A stretch of DNA of 64,000 nt from Ligustrum vulgare. Its lineage: Eukaryota; Streptophyta; Magnoliopsida; Lamiales; Oleaceae. The notes below the pieces were generated by a model that was not told the origin of the DNA, ran no database searches, and was given only the letters and a program-made list of their open reading frames with translations. Made by a program: the position numbers and the translations under genes. Shown here piece by piece: positions 31,532 to 43,899 of the stretch. Each line of letters starts with the position of its first letter. Position 1 is the stretch's first letter. The stretch is from the NCBI GenBank assembly GCA_963555705.1, contig OY743186.1, positions 38,985,241-39,049,240 of the forward strand, read 5' to 3'.

Positions 31532-33187
31532 TCATTCTTCCAAGGGCTTAAGTCCCATTCCTCTCGATGATTTTGTGACTAACTCTCTATTTAACCCTTT
31601 GGTTAGCGGATCCGCAATGTTATCTTTTGACTTTACATAGTCAATCGAGATAACTCCAGTTGAGAGTAACTGTCTTATGGTATTATGTCTACGACGTATG
31701 TGTCTAGACTTACCATTGTACATGTTGCTTTGTGCCCTTCCAATCGCAGATTGATTATCACAATGTATGCAAATTGCTGGCACAGGTTTTGACCATCTTG
31801 GAATATCCTCTAAGAAATTGCGTAGCCATTCAGCCTCTTCACCACATTTATCTAGAGCTATGAACTCAGATTCCATGGTAGATCTCGCAATAACTGTTTG
31901 TTTAGAGGATTTCCATGATATGGATGCACCTCCCAATGTGAACACAAATCCACTAATAGACTTTGAGTCTTTTATATCAGATATCCAATTAGCATCACTA
32001 TATCCTTCAGTGACTGCCGGATATCTGGTATAGTGCAGTCCATAATTTCGAGTATATCTCAAGTATCTTAGTACTCTTACTATTCCTTTCCAGTGGTCAG
32101 ACCCTGGATTACTAGTATATCTACTCAGCTTACTAACTGCGTAAGCTATATCTGGTCTTGTGCAACTCATTAGGTACATAAGACTTCCGATTATTCTAGA
32201 GTACTCTACTTGAGAAATACCATCGCCTCTATTTTTCGATGGATGTTGACTTGTATCTATTGGTGTTCTTGCCACGCCAGTATCATCATTATTGAATTTT
32301 TCCAAAATCTTGTCCACATAGTGTGACTGACTTAGAACAAGTCCATCTGATGTTCTTGAAATTTTAACTCCAAGAATCACATCAGCTAAACCCATATCCT
32401 TCATGTCGAATCTTGAATTCAACATATTTTTAGTAGATTTAATCATCTTATCGTTACTGCCAACGATGAGCGTGTAGTCAACATAAAGGCATAAAATGAC
32501 ATAACCATTTTTTGTGTCTTTGATGTAAACACATTTGTCACATTCATTGATTTTAAATCCACTTTCCATCATTGCTTTGTCAAATTTTTCATGCCATTGT
32601 TTTGGTGCTTGTTTCAAGCCATATAATGACTTTACCAATTTACACACCTTGTTTTCTTGTCCTGGTGCAGAAAACCCCTCAGGTTGTTCCATGTAAATTT
32701 CTTCTTCTAAATCTCCATTTAGAAAAGCAGTTTTGACATCCATTTGATGTACTTCGAGATTGTACAAAGATGCAATCGCTAATATTAATCGAATGGAAGT
32801 TATTCTCGTTACCGGAGAATAAGTGTCAAAGTAGTCAAGGCCTTCTCGTTGCCGATATCCTTTAATTACAAGTCTCGCCTTGTACTTATCAATAGTTCCA
32901 TCTGCTTTCATTTTCCTTTTGAAAATCCATTTGTAGCCTAGTGGTTTGCTTCCCGGGGGAAGATCAACCAGCTCCCATGTATGGTTTTGCAGAATGGAAT
33001 CTATTTCACTTTTAATTGCCTCTTTCCATTGAGGTCCTTCAGAAGAGTTTACTGCTTCTTTGAAGCTTTGAGGTTCAGTTTCTAGCATATATGTCAGAAA
33101 ATCAGGACCATAAGACTTTTCTATCCTTTCTCGTTTGCTACGTCTTGGTTCAACCTCAACTTCTTGGTCTTGACTATTCTCAATCAT
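31532..33187 (-). pseudogene. Copia reverse transcriptase and RNase H, after an in-frame stop
   Basis: 551 residues in the same frame as the upstream ORF, separated from it only by a TAG codon (33194-33196) and two codons. It has the copia RT start ([26 protein letters not shown]), [25 protein letters not shown] and [12 protein letters not shown]. The RNase H region has [29 protein letters not shown] and the ADPLTKGL tail. The catalytic YVDD box reads YVDY (Tyr codon at 32474-32476), so the second of the paired aspartates needed for polymerisation is lost. The rest is intact, which points to recent inactivation. Confidence 0.93.
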
Positions 33188-33193
33188 AGTCTC

Positions 33194-35569
33194 CTATGTC
33201 CGTTTAGAAGAGCTTGCTTCAGCTTCTTCATTGGACTTATATAGAAATACATGTTCAAAGAATGACACATTTCTCGATTCCATTATCGTGTTTTTGTGTA
33301 TATTAGAAATTTTAGAGTCAAACACAAGAAACCGATAGGCACTACTGTTATGTGCATATCCGATAAATATGCAATCAACAGTTTTTGGTCCTATTTTCAC
33401 CTTTTTTGGTGCAGGTACAGCCACTTTGGCAAGACACCCCCACACTCGTAAATATTTGTAGGAAGGCTTTCTTCCGTTCAATAACTCGTAGGGGCTCTTA
33501 TCTTCTTTCTTTCGGGGCACCTTATTTAAAAGGTAATTAGCTGATAACACAGCTTCTCCCCACATGTTTTGAGGTAACCCAGAACTCAACAACATTGCAT
33601 TCAGCATTTCTTTCAATGTTCTATTTTTTCGTTCAGCAACACCATTTTGTTGAGGTGAATAAGGTGCTGTTGTTTCATGTTTAATTCCATGTTGTGCACA
33701 AAATTCAGCAAATGGTGATTCATATTCACCACCTCTATCACTTCTCAACACTTTGATCTTCTTGTTGAGTTGATTTTCAATTTCATTTTTATAGAGAACA
33801 AATTTCTCTATCGCTTCATCTTTACTTTTAAGCAAATACACAAAACAATATTTTGTGCTGTCGTCAATAAAAGTAATAAAATATTTGTTGCCTCCCCTTG
33901 TTTGTACATATTTTAAATCACATACATCGGTGTGAATTAAATCAAGCGGTTTAGTTTTTCTTTCAACGGATTGAAATGATGACCTTGTCAATTTTGCCTC
34001 AACACAAGTTTCACTATTATGTTTATTATCAATTTGGAATGTAGGTATGCAATTCAAGTTAATTAGTCTACGCAAAGTGTCGTAATTAACATGTCCTAGT
34101 CTACCATGCCACAAATTGGAAGACTCAAGCAAGTAAACGGAAGAGTTATTCATTTTATTAATTTTTGGCTTAATAGCCATTACATTAAGCTTAAAAAGCC
34201 CATCACTAACATAACCCTTTCCTACAAACATTCCAGACTTAGACAAAATAACGTTGTCTGATTCAAACACCATGCGGAAGCCATGTTTGTTCAACAGCGA
34301 GCCGGATACCAAATTCTTGCGAATCTCCGGCACATAGAGCACGTTGTTTAGAGTCAGCTCTTTCCCAGACGTCATCTTTAGAACCACCTTTCCATGGCCC
34401 TTGATTTCAGAAGTCGTTGAATTTCCCATGTACAGCTTCTCCCCATCCGCTGCTTCAAAACCACTAAACAACTCCTTGTCGGAGCAAACATGTCGGGTGG
34501 CACCGGTGTCTATCCACCATTCTCTCGGATTTGAACCCACCAGGTTCACTTCAGAAATGACAGCTGCAAGGTTGATGTCAGATGCATCTTCAACCATGTT
34601 TGCTTCTTTCTTCTTCTTCGGCAAACAGCACTCCGTAGACTTGTGACCAATTTTGTCACAATTGAAGCATTTTCCTTGAAACTTCTTTTTAGAAATTCCG
34701 CCCTTGGGCCCCAACTTGAGTCCTTTGCTACTAGATGTCCCAGATTTGGTTTTGTTAGGTTTGGAGCTTTGCCCATGCTCCACAACATTTGCTTTAGCCA
34801 CAACCGGATTGATCCCTCTTTCAGAACTTTTGTTGTCTTCTTCTATTCGAAGTCTAACAATTAGTTCCTCAACATTCATTTCCTTTCGCTTATGCTTTAG
34901 GTAGTTTTTAAAATCCTTCCATGCAGGTGGTAGTTTTTCAATTATACAAGCCACTTGGAAGGACTCGCTCACAACCATTCCCTTGGAATGAATTTCATGC
35001 AATATCACTTGAAGTTCTTGTACTTGACTGATTACAGGTTTGGAGTCCACCATTTTGTATTCCAAAAAGCGACCAACAAGAAACTTCTTGGCCCCGGCAT
35101 CCTCGGTTTTATACTTTTTGTCTAAAGATTCCCATAATTCCTTAGCCGTTTTTATTGTACAGTATACATTATATAGTGAATCAGCCAAACCGTTCATCAC
35201 ATAATTCTGGCACAGGAAATCCGAGTGCTTCCAAGCATCAACTGCACTAACTGCTTGAATGTCTCCTTCACCCTCTTGGAGCATTGGAGCATTTTCAGTC
35301 AAGAACCTCGCAAGATTCAAGGTGGTCAGGTAGAATAACATCTTTTGCTGCCACCTTTTGAAATTCAGCCCATTGAATTTCTCCGGTTTTTCCCCATGGT
35401 TAACTGGAACAGTCACGATTGGAGCTACAGTTTGAGCCACGGTTTGTGTCAAAGCATGAGTTGGCAATTTAGCCACAGATTGAGTCACAAAAGGACTTGG
35501 CATAGCCACAGTCGCACTTGGCATAGCCACAGTCGCACTTGGCGTAGCCACAGATACAACCTGCTCCAA
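33194..35569 (-). pseudogene. Copia gag, protease and integrase
   Basis: 791 residues. Gag (copia UBN2 type, residues ~60-250) is followed by a zinc knuckle [14 protein letters not shown] (301-314) and protease [12 protein letters not shown] (351-362). The pre-integrase domain has [17 protein letters not shown]; its Cys pair reads SETC, so one zinc-binding Cys seems lost. The integrase core has [15 protein letters not shown] and RSDRGGEY with AERKNRTL. The frame opens from a TTG in LTR-derived sequence; no proper ATG remains upstream, because the deletion between the 5' LTR and gag removed it. The first 25 residues repeat SATVAMP. It ends at the TAG at 33194-33196. Confidence 0.93.
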
Positions 35570-35572
35570 CGA

Positions 35573-36132
35573 AGGAGCTGGGGTTAAATGGCAGTGAGGG
35601 AGGAGTTATACAATAACTCTCCAATTTACTCACCAATTAACAGAAATTAATTCGGGAGTTAGGAGTTTCAAATTTGAAAAAAAAAAATTCAAAACGTGGA
35701 CCACGCGAGGAGCCAATTTTTGGTTCATTCGGTTCGACATTCGTGTGCGCACACAAGTTCAAGGGTCGAAGGCCAATTCGAACCAAGATTTGCACCCCCC
35801 TGCGCGCACGTGGAGAGAGCCTCTATGCTACACATTCTTACAACCTCTGAAGGTGTAAGCATATATAAAGTGGTTCCAAATTTTGTTTGTTTCCTATGTG
35901 GGACAAGTTTTAACTTATTTCCCACCAAAACCATATTCCACATGGTTCTCTTTGAACTCCAATTTCTCATTCATCCGAACATCAATTTTGGCAAGTGAAC
36001 ATACCATTTCAATGTTCTCACGGAGGAGAACACAACCCAACTTCGATCCTACGCAAAGGTCAAGTGGGTCCCACCCAAAATTGAGTCCAAAGGCAGCCAT
36101 TTGCTGCCTAAAATTCTGCCCATTTTCCAACA
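35573..36132 (-). repeat. 5' LTR of the copia element, 3' part deleted
   Basis: It aligns with 30374-30944 of the other LTR, but the poly-C region is replaced by a shorter sequence. It lacks the ~110 bp between the two blocks and the terminal ~190 bp. A 21-bp LTR block (35553-35573) is left fused to gag. Confidence 0.85.
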
Positions 36133-36150
36133 GTTACAAAATTTGTGCCA

Positions 36151-36151
36151 A

Positions 36152-36196
<45 letters not shown>
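36151..36196. repeat. (AAT)n microsatellite
   Basis: About 15 units, directly beside the copia element's right target duplication. Confidence 0.95.
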
Positions 36197-36197
<1 letters not shown>

Positions 36198-36444
36198 TAG
36201 AGATTTCGTTTAAATGAACTAAAAATGTCTAGATGATTCGAAATATGTGCAAAAATGAATTGAAGTAACTTTTAAAGAGAATAGCAAATTTTGTAGAAAT
36301 TAGAAGCTCACTAGCAATGTAAAAATTCATTTTATCGATCTAAAAAGTCACGTTGGAGAAATTTTCTCATAAGTCCATCTGTCTATTACATAAATAAATT
36401 CCGACTAATTTGATTTGAGAATCCTCTTACAACATGTTAGAATT

Positions 36445-36519
36445 GTTCTCCTGCCAGACATCTGGCACCTTCTCCTCTATGTCTGACACCTTCTCCTGCA
36501 AGACATCTGGCAGGAGAAC
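36445..36519. repeat. 75-bp foldback with GTTCTCCTGC arms
   Basis: GTTCTCCTGCCAGA (36445-36458) is mirrored by TCTGGCAGGAGAAC (36506-36519). The inner palindrome GCCAGACATCTGGC and repeats of CACCTTCTCCT lie between. Confidence 0.85.
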
Positions 36520-36632
36520 AAAACCATACAACATGTTTTCTTGACTTACTTTGCTGTGTACTTGGAAACAATCTACCTTCCAATTTTTAACCACACATCT
36601 TGCCTACAAAACTCAAATAAATCACATTATTA

Positions 36633-37125
36633 AGCCATCTTCAACAGTTTTTCCCAAATTTGGGATAATTTTTATCCCAAATTTGGGGTCAAGGAAATAA
36701 TACCCATTTTTCTTATAGTTTCTTAATATTTTTACCTTGATTATAAATTTTTTAATTAATGACTTTAATTTAAATTAATAGTTAACACGTAGAATAGACC
36801 AAATTAAATTATTGTGAACAAAAATAATTTTTTTTTTAAAAATATTAAATTATTGAATTATAACATTTCAAATTAAATAATAATAATTATAATATTTACA
36901 AATACAATTATTACTATAATAAAAAATTATTTGACTAATTATGAATTTTTTGCATTTAAATTAAATATGAAAATGACAATTTGGTAAATAAAAAAGACAA
37001 CCCCAAATTTGGAGTTGCACTATTCACAACCCCAAATTTGGGGTGTGATTTGGGGTACCATTGGAGATGATTTTACCCCAAATTTGGGATTTTACCTCGA
37101 ATTTGGGGTATGGTTGGAGATGCCC
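36633..37125. mobile_element. PIF/Harbinger-like MITE, 493 bp
   Basis: The ends AGCCATCTTCAACAG and (complement) GGGCATCTCCAACCATACC resemble the widespread plant GGGCATCTCCAAC family. They are flanked by TTA (36630-36632 and 37126-37128), the usual target duplication. Both sides repeat CCCAAATTTGGG, a palindrome, at least six times. Confidence 0.75.
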
Positions 37126-37161
37126 TTATAATTCAAATTTTTTGATTTGACAGCCGTTGAA

Positions 37162-37668
37162 TAGGGATGGGAAAAAAAAAACACATTTCGACCCGAACCC
37201 GATGAGTCCCCGAACCTAATGGGCCGGAAAGAAACCGCCCTCTAGTCGATGTGGGCGGGTTTAGGTTTGATATTAATTACCTGAAACAGATTTGGGGCAT
37301 GGCGAGTATTGGTTGACCAGCCCCTTCGCAATTTACATTACAAAAATTAATTAAAAAAATGTAAATATCAAACTTTAAAAATATAATTTCTTGTTTATGA
37401 TAACATCTTTTATTCTATGATAAATTAAGTGCTCGATTCTTTTGACTTTTATTTCTCTTAAGTGGAAAAAAATTAGAAACTTGAAGAAAATCATGTTTAA
37501 AATAATAATAATAATAATAATAATAATAAGGTCGAGGCGGTTATAGGATGTCCCATTTTGATATCCGTCCCATTTTAATTTAACGGATAATGGAACGAAT
37601 ATAATTTTAATATTCTTCTCATGGGGCGGGACGTATCCTCGCCCTGAACCCAATCATTGCCATCTCTA
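37162..37668. mobile_element. Non-autonomous hAT element, 507 bp
   Basis: The ends TAGGGATGGGAA and (complement) TAGAGATGGCAA are flanked by 8-bp CCGTTGAA (37154-37161) and CCGCTGAA (37669-37676), one mismatch. GC-rich flanks around an AT-rich core, with an (AAT)n tract at 37500-37529. Confidence 0.85.
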
Positions 37669-37676
37669 CCGCTGAA

Positions 37677-38112
37677 CTACCCCTAAATGAGTTTAAGGTT
37701 TGTCTTATCATCTAAAATAGTTAGGAGTTAACTGATTACCTAAAACAGTAATAGATTTGACCAAGCAGTGTGATGCGGATAGGTTTGGTGACTTTGGCCA
37801 TCTTCTTTCAAATTTAGTAGCATAATTGGGAAATTATATTTATGCTGGAAATATAAATACAATTTTACAAAGTTTGCATGACGCTCTACACGTATTATAC
37901 ATCTTTTAGCACATATTTGATAGTTTTACGTAATTATACTATATATAAAAGTAATACACTTCTCAAATACATGTTTTGAAAAAATTTCCACCTATACTGT
38001 CTTTCTTAAAATAGAAGTATTTCAATGAATGAGAATACTTTTAATAATTATACTATTATTTTGAAATCTAAAAATATGCAAAATGAATATCAAATCGAAG
38101 ATCTCAACGAGA
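37677..38112. other. Non-coding spacer
   Basis: AT-rich; nothing recognised. Confidence 0.4.
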
Positions 38113-38120
38113 ACTTTAAT

Positions 38121-38913
38121 TATGGGGGACGTGGTTCTGTTTGGTTTGATTCTGGTTCTTCTAGAACCAGAACCGAACCAAACCAAACCATAAACCGATG
38201 ATTTTCTTTACTAATGGAACCAATTGGTTTTTTTAATTATATGGAACCAAATCCCTCGGTTTTGATTTGGTTCGGTTCTGGGACCATTAATTGAATTTTT
38301 AAATAATAAATGTAAATTAAAATCTGTTTATATCTGCTTCTTCATTAAAATTCATATACATCATTATTAAATAGAAAATAAAATTTTTAGTTAACAAAAC
38401 AAAAATTTATAAAAAGTAACATGTTATATATTCTAAGTTAAAGTAGAGGAAACTCGCCTGAAAGAAGTTCGTCGACTTGTCGAAACTTAGAAAATCGAAC
38501 ACAAAGGCCATTTAGACTTATAGTTACAAGTTACGATGAAGTCCTGACTCTCATTCTACCATAATAGTTATGGATGAAATTTGTAATTTGAGTTTGGGTT
38601 AACTCTTGAGAATTGACGAATTGAGCTGAGGTTTATATATACATAAATTTTAAAAAATAAGCATCAATGTCATCGATGGTGATTAAGGAGTACAATGATT
38701 GTTATGTTATAGAAGTGCAAGTAAAGCAGAGTGAATGTGTGTCTTTAATTGAAAAGAAGAGAAATGAATTAGAATTAGAATTTAGATTTATGAATTAAAA
38801 TTTTTGTCTAATAGGAAATGAGATAAAATGCATGATAAATAACATTTTTGTACATTTCACATTTATAATTTCATATTTGAATTTTTTGGTAAGATGAATA
38901 CTCCCGAATTTGT

Positions 38914-38951
<38 letters not shown>

Positions 38952-38983
38952 TTCTGGTTCTGGTTCTAAACCAAAACCAAACT

Positions 38984-39057
<74 letters not shown>

Positions 39058-39198
39058 AGTTTGGTTTTGGTTTAGAACCAGAACCAGAATCGAAACCAAA
39101 TGGTTCTTGATTCTAAGAACCAAACCATTATTTTTTTTATATTGGTTTGGTTTTGTTCTGGTTTGATCGATCTGGTTCTTTGATTTTGTCCACCCTTA
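38121..39198. mobile_element. Non-autonomous hAT element with an internal long hairpin, 1078 bp
   Basis: 8-bp target duplication ACTTTAAT (38113-38120 and 39199-39206), ends TATGGGGGACGTGG and (complement) TAAGGGTGGACAAA. Subterminal GGTTCTGGTTC/GAACCAGAACC and GGTTTGGTT repeats are dense. Inside, about 42 bp on each side of a TA tract (38951-39093) form a perfect inverted repeat. Confidence 0.85.
38985..39056. repeat. (TA)n microsatellite inside a perfect inverted repeat
   Basis: About 35 TA units bordered by AACTCAATATA and TATATTGAGTT. A shorter TA and GA tract (38917-38950) lies just left. Confidence 0.95.
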
Positions 39199-39398
39199 AC
39201 TTTAATACGAACATACAAGTTAGAGTTAAATATAAACATGTTGTCCTTAAAATCACATCAATGATTAAAGGTAAAAAACTTATTTTGTACATTTTACTTT
39301 TTTCAATGTCTCTCTATTTCAAAATTATTTTATTTAAGTCCTATAATGATATTTATAATTTCTTAACTAGAATTCATTTGGTCATATATAATCTATTA

Positions 39399-42309
39399 TC
39401 TATATAATAACAACTGACCTTGGGTCCCACTGTTTCCCGCCTAAATGAAAATCTCTTTTTCATCCTTTTTTATTTTTTTATTTTATAGATTTTTGGAATA
39501 TAGTCAAATATATAATTAATACTACTTGAGAATCTACATCATGGCCCACTGCCAACTTTCATGTTAACTTTTTTTATTTAAAATTGATTTATCCACATTA
39601 ATTTCACACATATTTTTCATTGTTTTCAAATAATCTCCAATTCAATTAAACGCAAACCATTTTTTTTCAACTGCGTTTTTTTCATTTTTTAGCCACACAT
39701 TTTCTCTGTCTAATTTTTAACCACACATCTTACCTTAAAAATAAAAAAATTCAAATAAACCAAGATTATAAATTGGTCCGACCACTGAACAAAACCTTAA
39801 TTTAACACTAATTTTGCAAATTTTTCAAGGAATATGACAATTTTTTAAACATTTTTCAACTTTGCAAATATATGATTACAAAAATTTTCCTTAGAAAATA
39901 TTTTTCAACTTTAATAAACATTGTCTCATTTTTCCTCTTTTCATTGTAAATGAATTCTTCAACTTTTAGAAGGAAAATATTTTCACACGTATTTTACACA
40001 ATTTTTAATAATCCCCAATGCAATTAAACACAAACCACTTTTTTTTTTCAACTGCATTTTTTTTTCATTTTTTGGTAATAATAACAAATTATAATTTACA
40101 TAATTTCTCAAACCACTTTTACGTTTTAACCATACACATTTTCTCTATCCAATTTTTAATCACGCATCTTATCTTAAAAAAATAAAAAAAGTCAAATAAA
40201 CCAAGATTCTAAATTGGCCTGTCCGCCGAACAAAACCTTAATTTAACACGTATTTTGCACATTTTTAAGAAAGATGACAAATTTTTGTTAATTTTCCAAC
40301 TTTTCCAGGTTTGAATACTAAAATTTTCCTTGGAAGATATTTTTTCAACTTTAATTAATAGTGTCTCATTTTCCCTATTTTCACAGCAAATAAAATTTTC
40401 AAATTTTGGAAGGAAAATATTTTCTATATAAACGTCCATGATTGAACGCTGACTTCTTCAGGAAGAGTCCTATATTCGACAACTATTGGCCTTAACTTTT
40501 GTTGATAGTAATAGCATTCAACACTACTAATGGAAATTGACTTCTCTAGAACTTGAAAGACAACCTCACATCGTATGGAGTCAATGGCGTTCTTAAGATT
40601 AATATTTTGTCGTTTGACATTGTCCCTAACATTATTTATATACAAAATTTTACCTTTTAGAACATGATGCTCAAGCTTTTAATGATTAGCATTGGTCCAT
40701 TTTCGATCAAGCTTTTAACTTGATAGAGACGGGAAGCCAACAAATAAAACAACAAACGTTGTGTATAAAGAAATTATTCAGAATTTGTAATATTATCAAC
40801 ATAAGAATGATTTTTTTTTTTTAATTGGTGCCTGCAACATTACTTTTTCTTTCTTTTTTTTTTTATTTTCTTTTTTCGATCTTTATTTATTTATGTATAA
40901 TCTATTTGAAAAAAAAAAAAATGCCCGTGCAACTAGTTAATTTCAATTCAAGTTGCTTTTCTAATGAAATTAAAAGAAATAATAAATATCCGAACTTTTA
41001 TGCAATTTAATTAAATCCGAATAATTTTTGTAACTTCATATTTCGATCAATTCAGGTTACTTAATTTGTTACATTCATTTAAATATAGGACCACATGTGT
41101 TTAATTTGTAATGTTAAAATAAATATGAAATGAAATATTTGTTTAATATATTTAAATATTAAATATTATATTAAGATAGTTAGTACCAATTCTAATAGTA
41201 CTATTCATTTATTCAGTAGAGATAAATTTATTTTTAATAATCTAGAAATTATATTTTGGAAAGATTAATTATGTCATAATTATTAAAATTGAATAGCTAC
41301 ACAAATGGTCATTGATTTTTTTTATTTTTTTAATAGTAAGCAATTCAAGTTCTAAACTATTATAATTGTAACCACTTGGTAAGAATTTGGCCCCTACTAA
41401 GTACCCCTTACTTAAAACCTCATTTTTCTAAAACTCATTTTCAACTAACATTCTATTAATAAAATAATTTACGTATAACTTTAAAAAAATTCCTACTTTT
41501 TAAAAATTTATTCTCCCAAAATTTACTGTTACAAACAATATTATTTGAAATAATAGATCTCGAACAGGGGCTTAGTACATATTCTCCGAAAAATCACTAT
41601 TAAGCTCATTTTGTATATAATGAGGACTTAAACAAGGACAAAAAAATGAAATACATAAATGGAGAACACGAACAAATATTGACCAATTTTCAGCCAAAGT
41701 ATATTTCCTAAAATGGTAAGTAATATTAATTAACTATATATTATTCATTTTGGACAAATTTCAGATTTAAAATAATCCAATTGAATACAAATTTTTAAAT
41801 AATTGCTTTTTCAAGTCCCTAAATTTTTTTGTTCGCCTTCCCCTCTTAAAAATCAATTACAGTTTTTTTTTTTAAAATTCGTAATAAAAAAAAAAAAAAA
41901 AACTTTGTTAAAATCACATAAATATTTTTCTTTAAAAATAGAAAATGAAAGATGATGAAATATGAAAGTTCATCGATCTATTTTTTATTTTCCTTTTTTG
42001 AATAAAATTGTTAGCGTATATCACATATATATCCATTTTTTACGTATTATAAATTCTGTTTAAATGTGATTTTATTTTCTCATTTCCCGTTTTAAATCAA
42101 TTTAAATTACAATATTAAAGAAATTTTCTGAAACGGTAAACATACTATAGGTAAAAAATAATTAAGGTATGTGTAATTTATACATTTTTTGTGTTTAATT
42201 ATCTTCATTTGTTTCTTATTTTTAATTAAATATTTATTTTATATGTTAATATGTAAATTCGATATATGTAAGTAACAAATAATCGTGCATCGCACGAGTA
42301 TAACACTAG
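39399..42309 (+). mobile_element. Non-autonomous Helitron, 2.9 kb
   Basis: The 5' end TCTATATAATAACAACTG follows an A, and the 3' end is the hairpin TCGTGCATCGCACGA (42283-42297), nine bases, then CTAG before a T. This is insertion between A and T as Helitrons do, with no target duplication. The body has two imperfect ~375-bp tandem copies (about 39640-40000 and 40010-40425) sharing AATTAAACRCAAACCA and AACAAAACCTTAATTTAACA. A minus-strand frame at 40434-40640 (LKNAIDSIRCEVVFQVLEKS) may be a captured exon; I do not recognise it. No Rep/helicase is present. Confidence 0.8.
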
Positions 42310-42559
42310 TATCGAATAAGAATAGACAATAGTAAAAGAAATTATAACCTTTTTAAAACATAATTACAATTATATATTAATTATGGCGTATTCTATGTTA
42401 TCAAAACAAGTCATTAATAATTTATTAGGAAATAAGCTTAGGTTAGAAAATCGTCGTAGGCAAATGTAAGAGAACCTAACGTTTGTCACTTGTTTAGGTT
42501 TATTAATTCTGAAACATTCGTGTGCATGAAATTAAATAAAAATTAATTGGCAAAGGTTG

Positions 42560-42755
42560 GGGATCCACAAACGTTGACAGTGAGTCGCATGTTCGAGTCC
42601 TTACATGTTCGAATTTACTAGGTACTTTGTCGTCCAGTGGATGGTACCCGAACACTGGTCAGTTTGGGGCATGACTTGCGACTTACATTCTCCACCAATT
42701 CCCAGGATAGGGGAGATGGGAGCGCCTAAAATTGGTGTTTAACTTTTTTTTTTTT
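42560..42755 (+). mobile_element. Possible SINE
   Basis: GTTCGAGTCCTT (42593-42604) resembles a tRNA-type B box and GGCAAAGGTTGGGG lies where an A box would be. The segment ends in a T-run (42747-42758). There is no recognisable tRNA fold. Confidence 0.3.
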
Positions 42756-43187
42756 TGAAATAAAAATGGCATCTTAATTTCCCTTTTACGGACCATCCTA
42801 TTCAAGACACGTTGAAGAATAAATACTTCTGAACATACAAATGTTGAATTCAATCATTTAATATATAGTTGATGGACTGCCAATTTAATGTGTGCATGCA
42901 CCAATTTTCTTGGACATTAATGTAGTGAATTGTTAGGCTAATTAAATTGACACCTTGTATAATCAAACAAGGGCATATTTTGTAAGTGTTTATAAATGTT
43001 GTAAATATTATCTTTTATTGGTGAATGACAATTGTATTTCTGTAATACTAGATATTATTACTTTGTATATCTTTATTCTCTCATATATATATATATATGG
43101 GGCTCTGATTAATGATAAAATACTCAAGTTTATTTGTCTCTATTCTTCTCTCTTATTCTCTCTAATTTATAATACGTTATTAGCATT

Positions 43188-43713
43188 TAGGGGTGGGCAT
43201 CACCCCGCCCAACCCAACCCAACCCGATCGGGTTGGGTTGGGTTTTGATGAAAATTGGGTTGTGTTGGGTTGAGTTGTGGGTTGGATGACAAACTCAATC
43301 CAACCCGACCCAACCCAACTCAATCAAAAATTTAAAAATAGAAGACCATTTAAATTTCAATAATCTTAAATCCATTTTTAATTTGGATGAAACTCAAATA
43401 TAATTTGAACATATTTTAGTTTTATTAGCAAATATTTAATTTATTATATTTGAGCTTATTGTATTTTACATAATTTATTTGAGTTAATAATTGATTTATG
43501 GGCATAATTTTTTAATTTTCTAAGAATTTTATTTAATTGGACCAAAGCCCAAACCACCCAACCCGACCAGACCGAAACTTGATTGGGTTGGGTTGTGTTG
43601 GGTTTGAATTCATATTTGGGTTGGGTTGTATTGATTTTTTTTCAACCCGACCATAGTGGGTTGGGTTCGGGTTGGGCAAAAAACCGACCCAACCCAACCC
43701 ACGCCCACCCCTA
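43188..43713. mobile_element. Non-autonomous hAT element, 526 bp
   Basis: The ends TAGGGGTGGGCAT and (complement) TAGGGGTGGGCGT are flanked by TTAGCATT (43180-43187) and TTAGCACT (43714-43721), one mismatch. Subterminal AACCCAACCC/GGGTTGGGTT repeats; no transposase. Confidence 0.9.
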
Positions 43714-43899
43714 TTAGCACTAGTCTCTACCAAAATGCGTTAGAAAAATTTCTCAAAATCTCACATCAAAATATTAGTTAGAAGCGTCTTGGTTGTTCAG
43801 CTTGAAAATAGTTTCTCATTATTGGAGAAGATAATCCGTCAATATCATTGAACATTTATATAGCCTCGATGGTTCAGATTCCAGTCGGGAGGATGTAAA

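Larger units (their letters stand above)
30048..36132 (-). mobile_element. Ty1/copia LTR retrotransposon, near complete, 6.1 kb
   Basis: A perfect 5-bp target duplication GTTAC (30043-30047 and 36133-36137) brackets the element; its ends read TG...CA on both strands. On the minus strand the order is: 5' LTR remnant (35573-36132), gag-protease-integrase, RT-RNase H, a ~590-bp 3' region, polypurine CATGTGGGGGAT at 30945-30956, and the 3' LTR (30048-30944). The 5' LTR has lost part of its end, the primer site and the leader, so it could not be reverse-transcribed from its own transcript. Confidence 0.92.

Noticed and set aside
31767..32033. Plus-strand ORF within the copia RT
   Set aside because: Antisense shadow of RNase H coding sequence, as are 34344-34904 and 35345-35587.
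42560..42755. tRNA gene at the GTTCGAGTCC box
   Set aside because: No cloverleaf could be drawn; at best a SINE-like B box.
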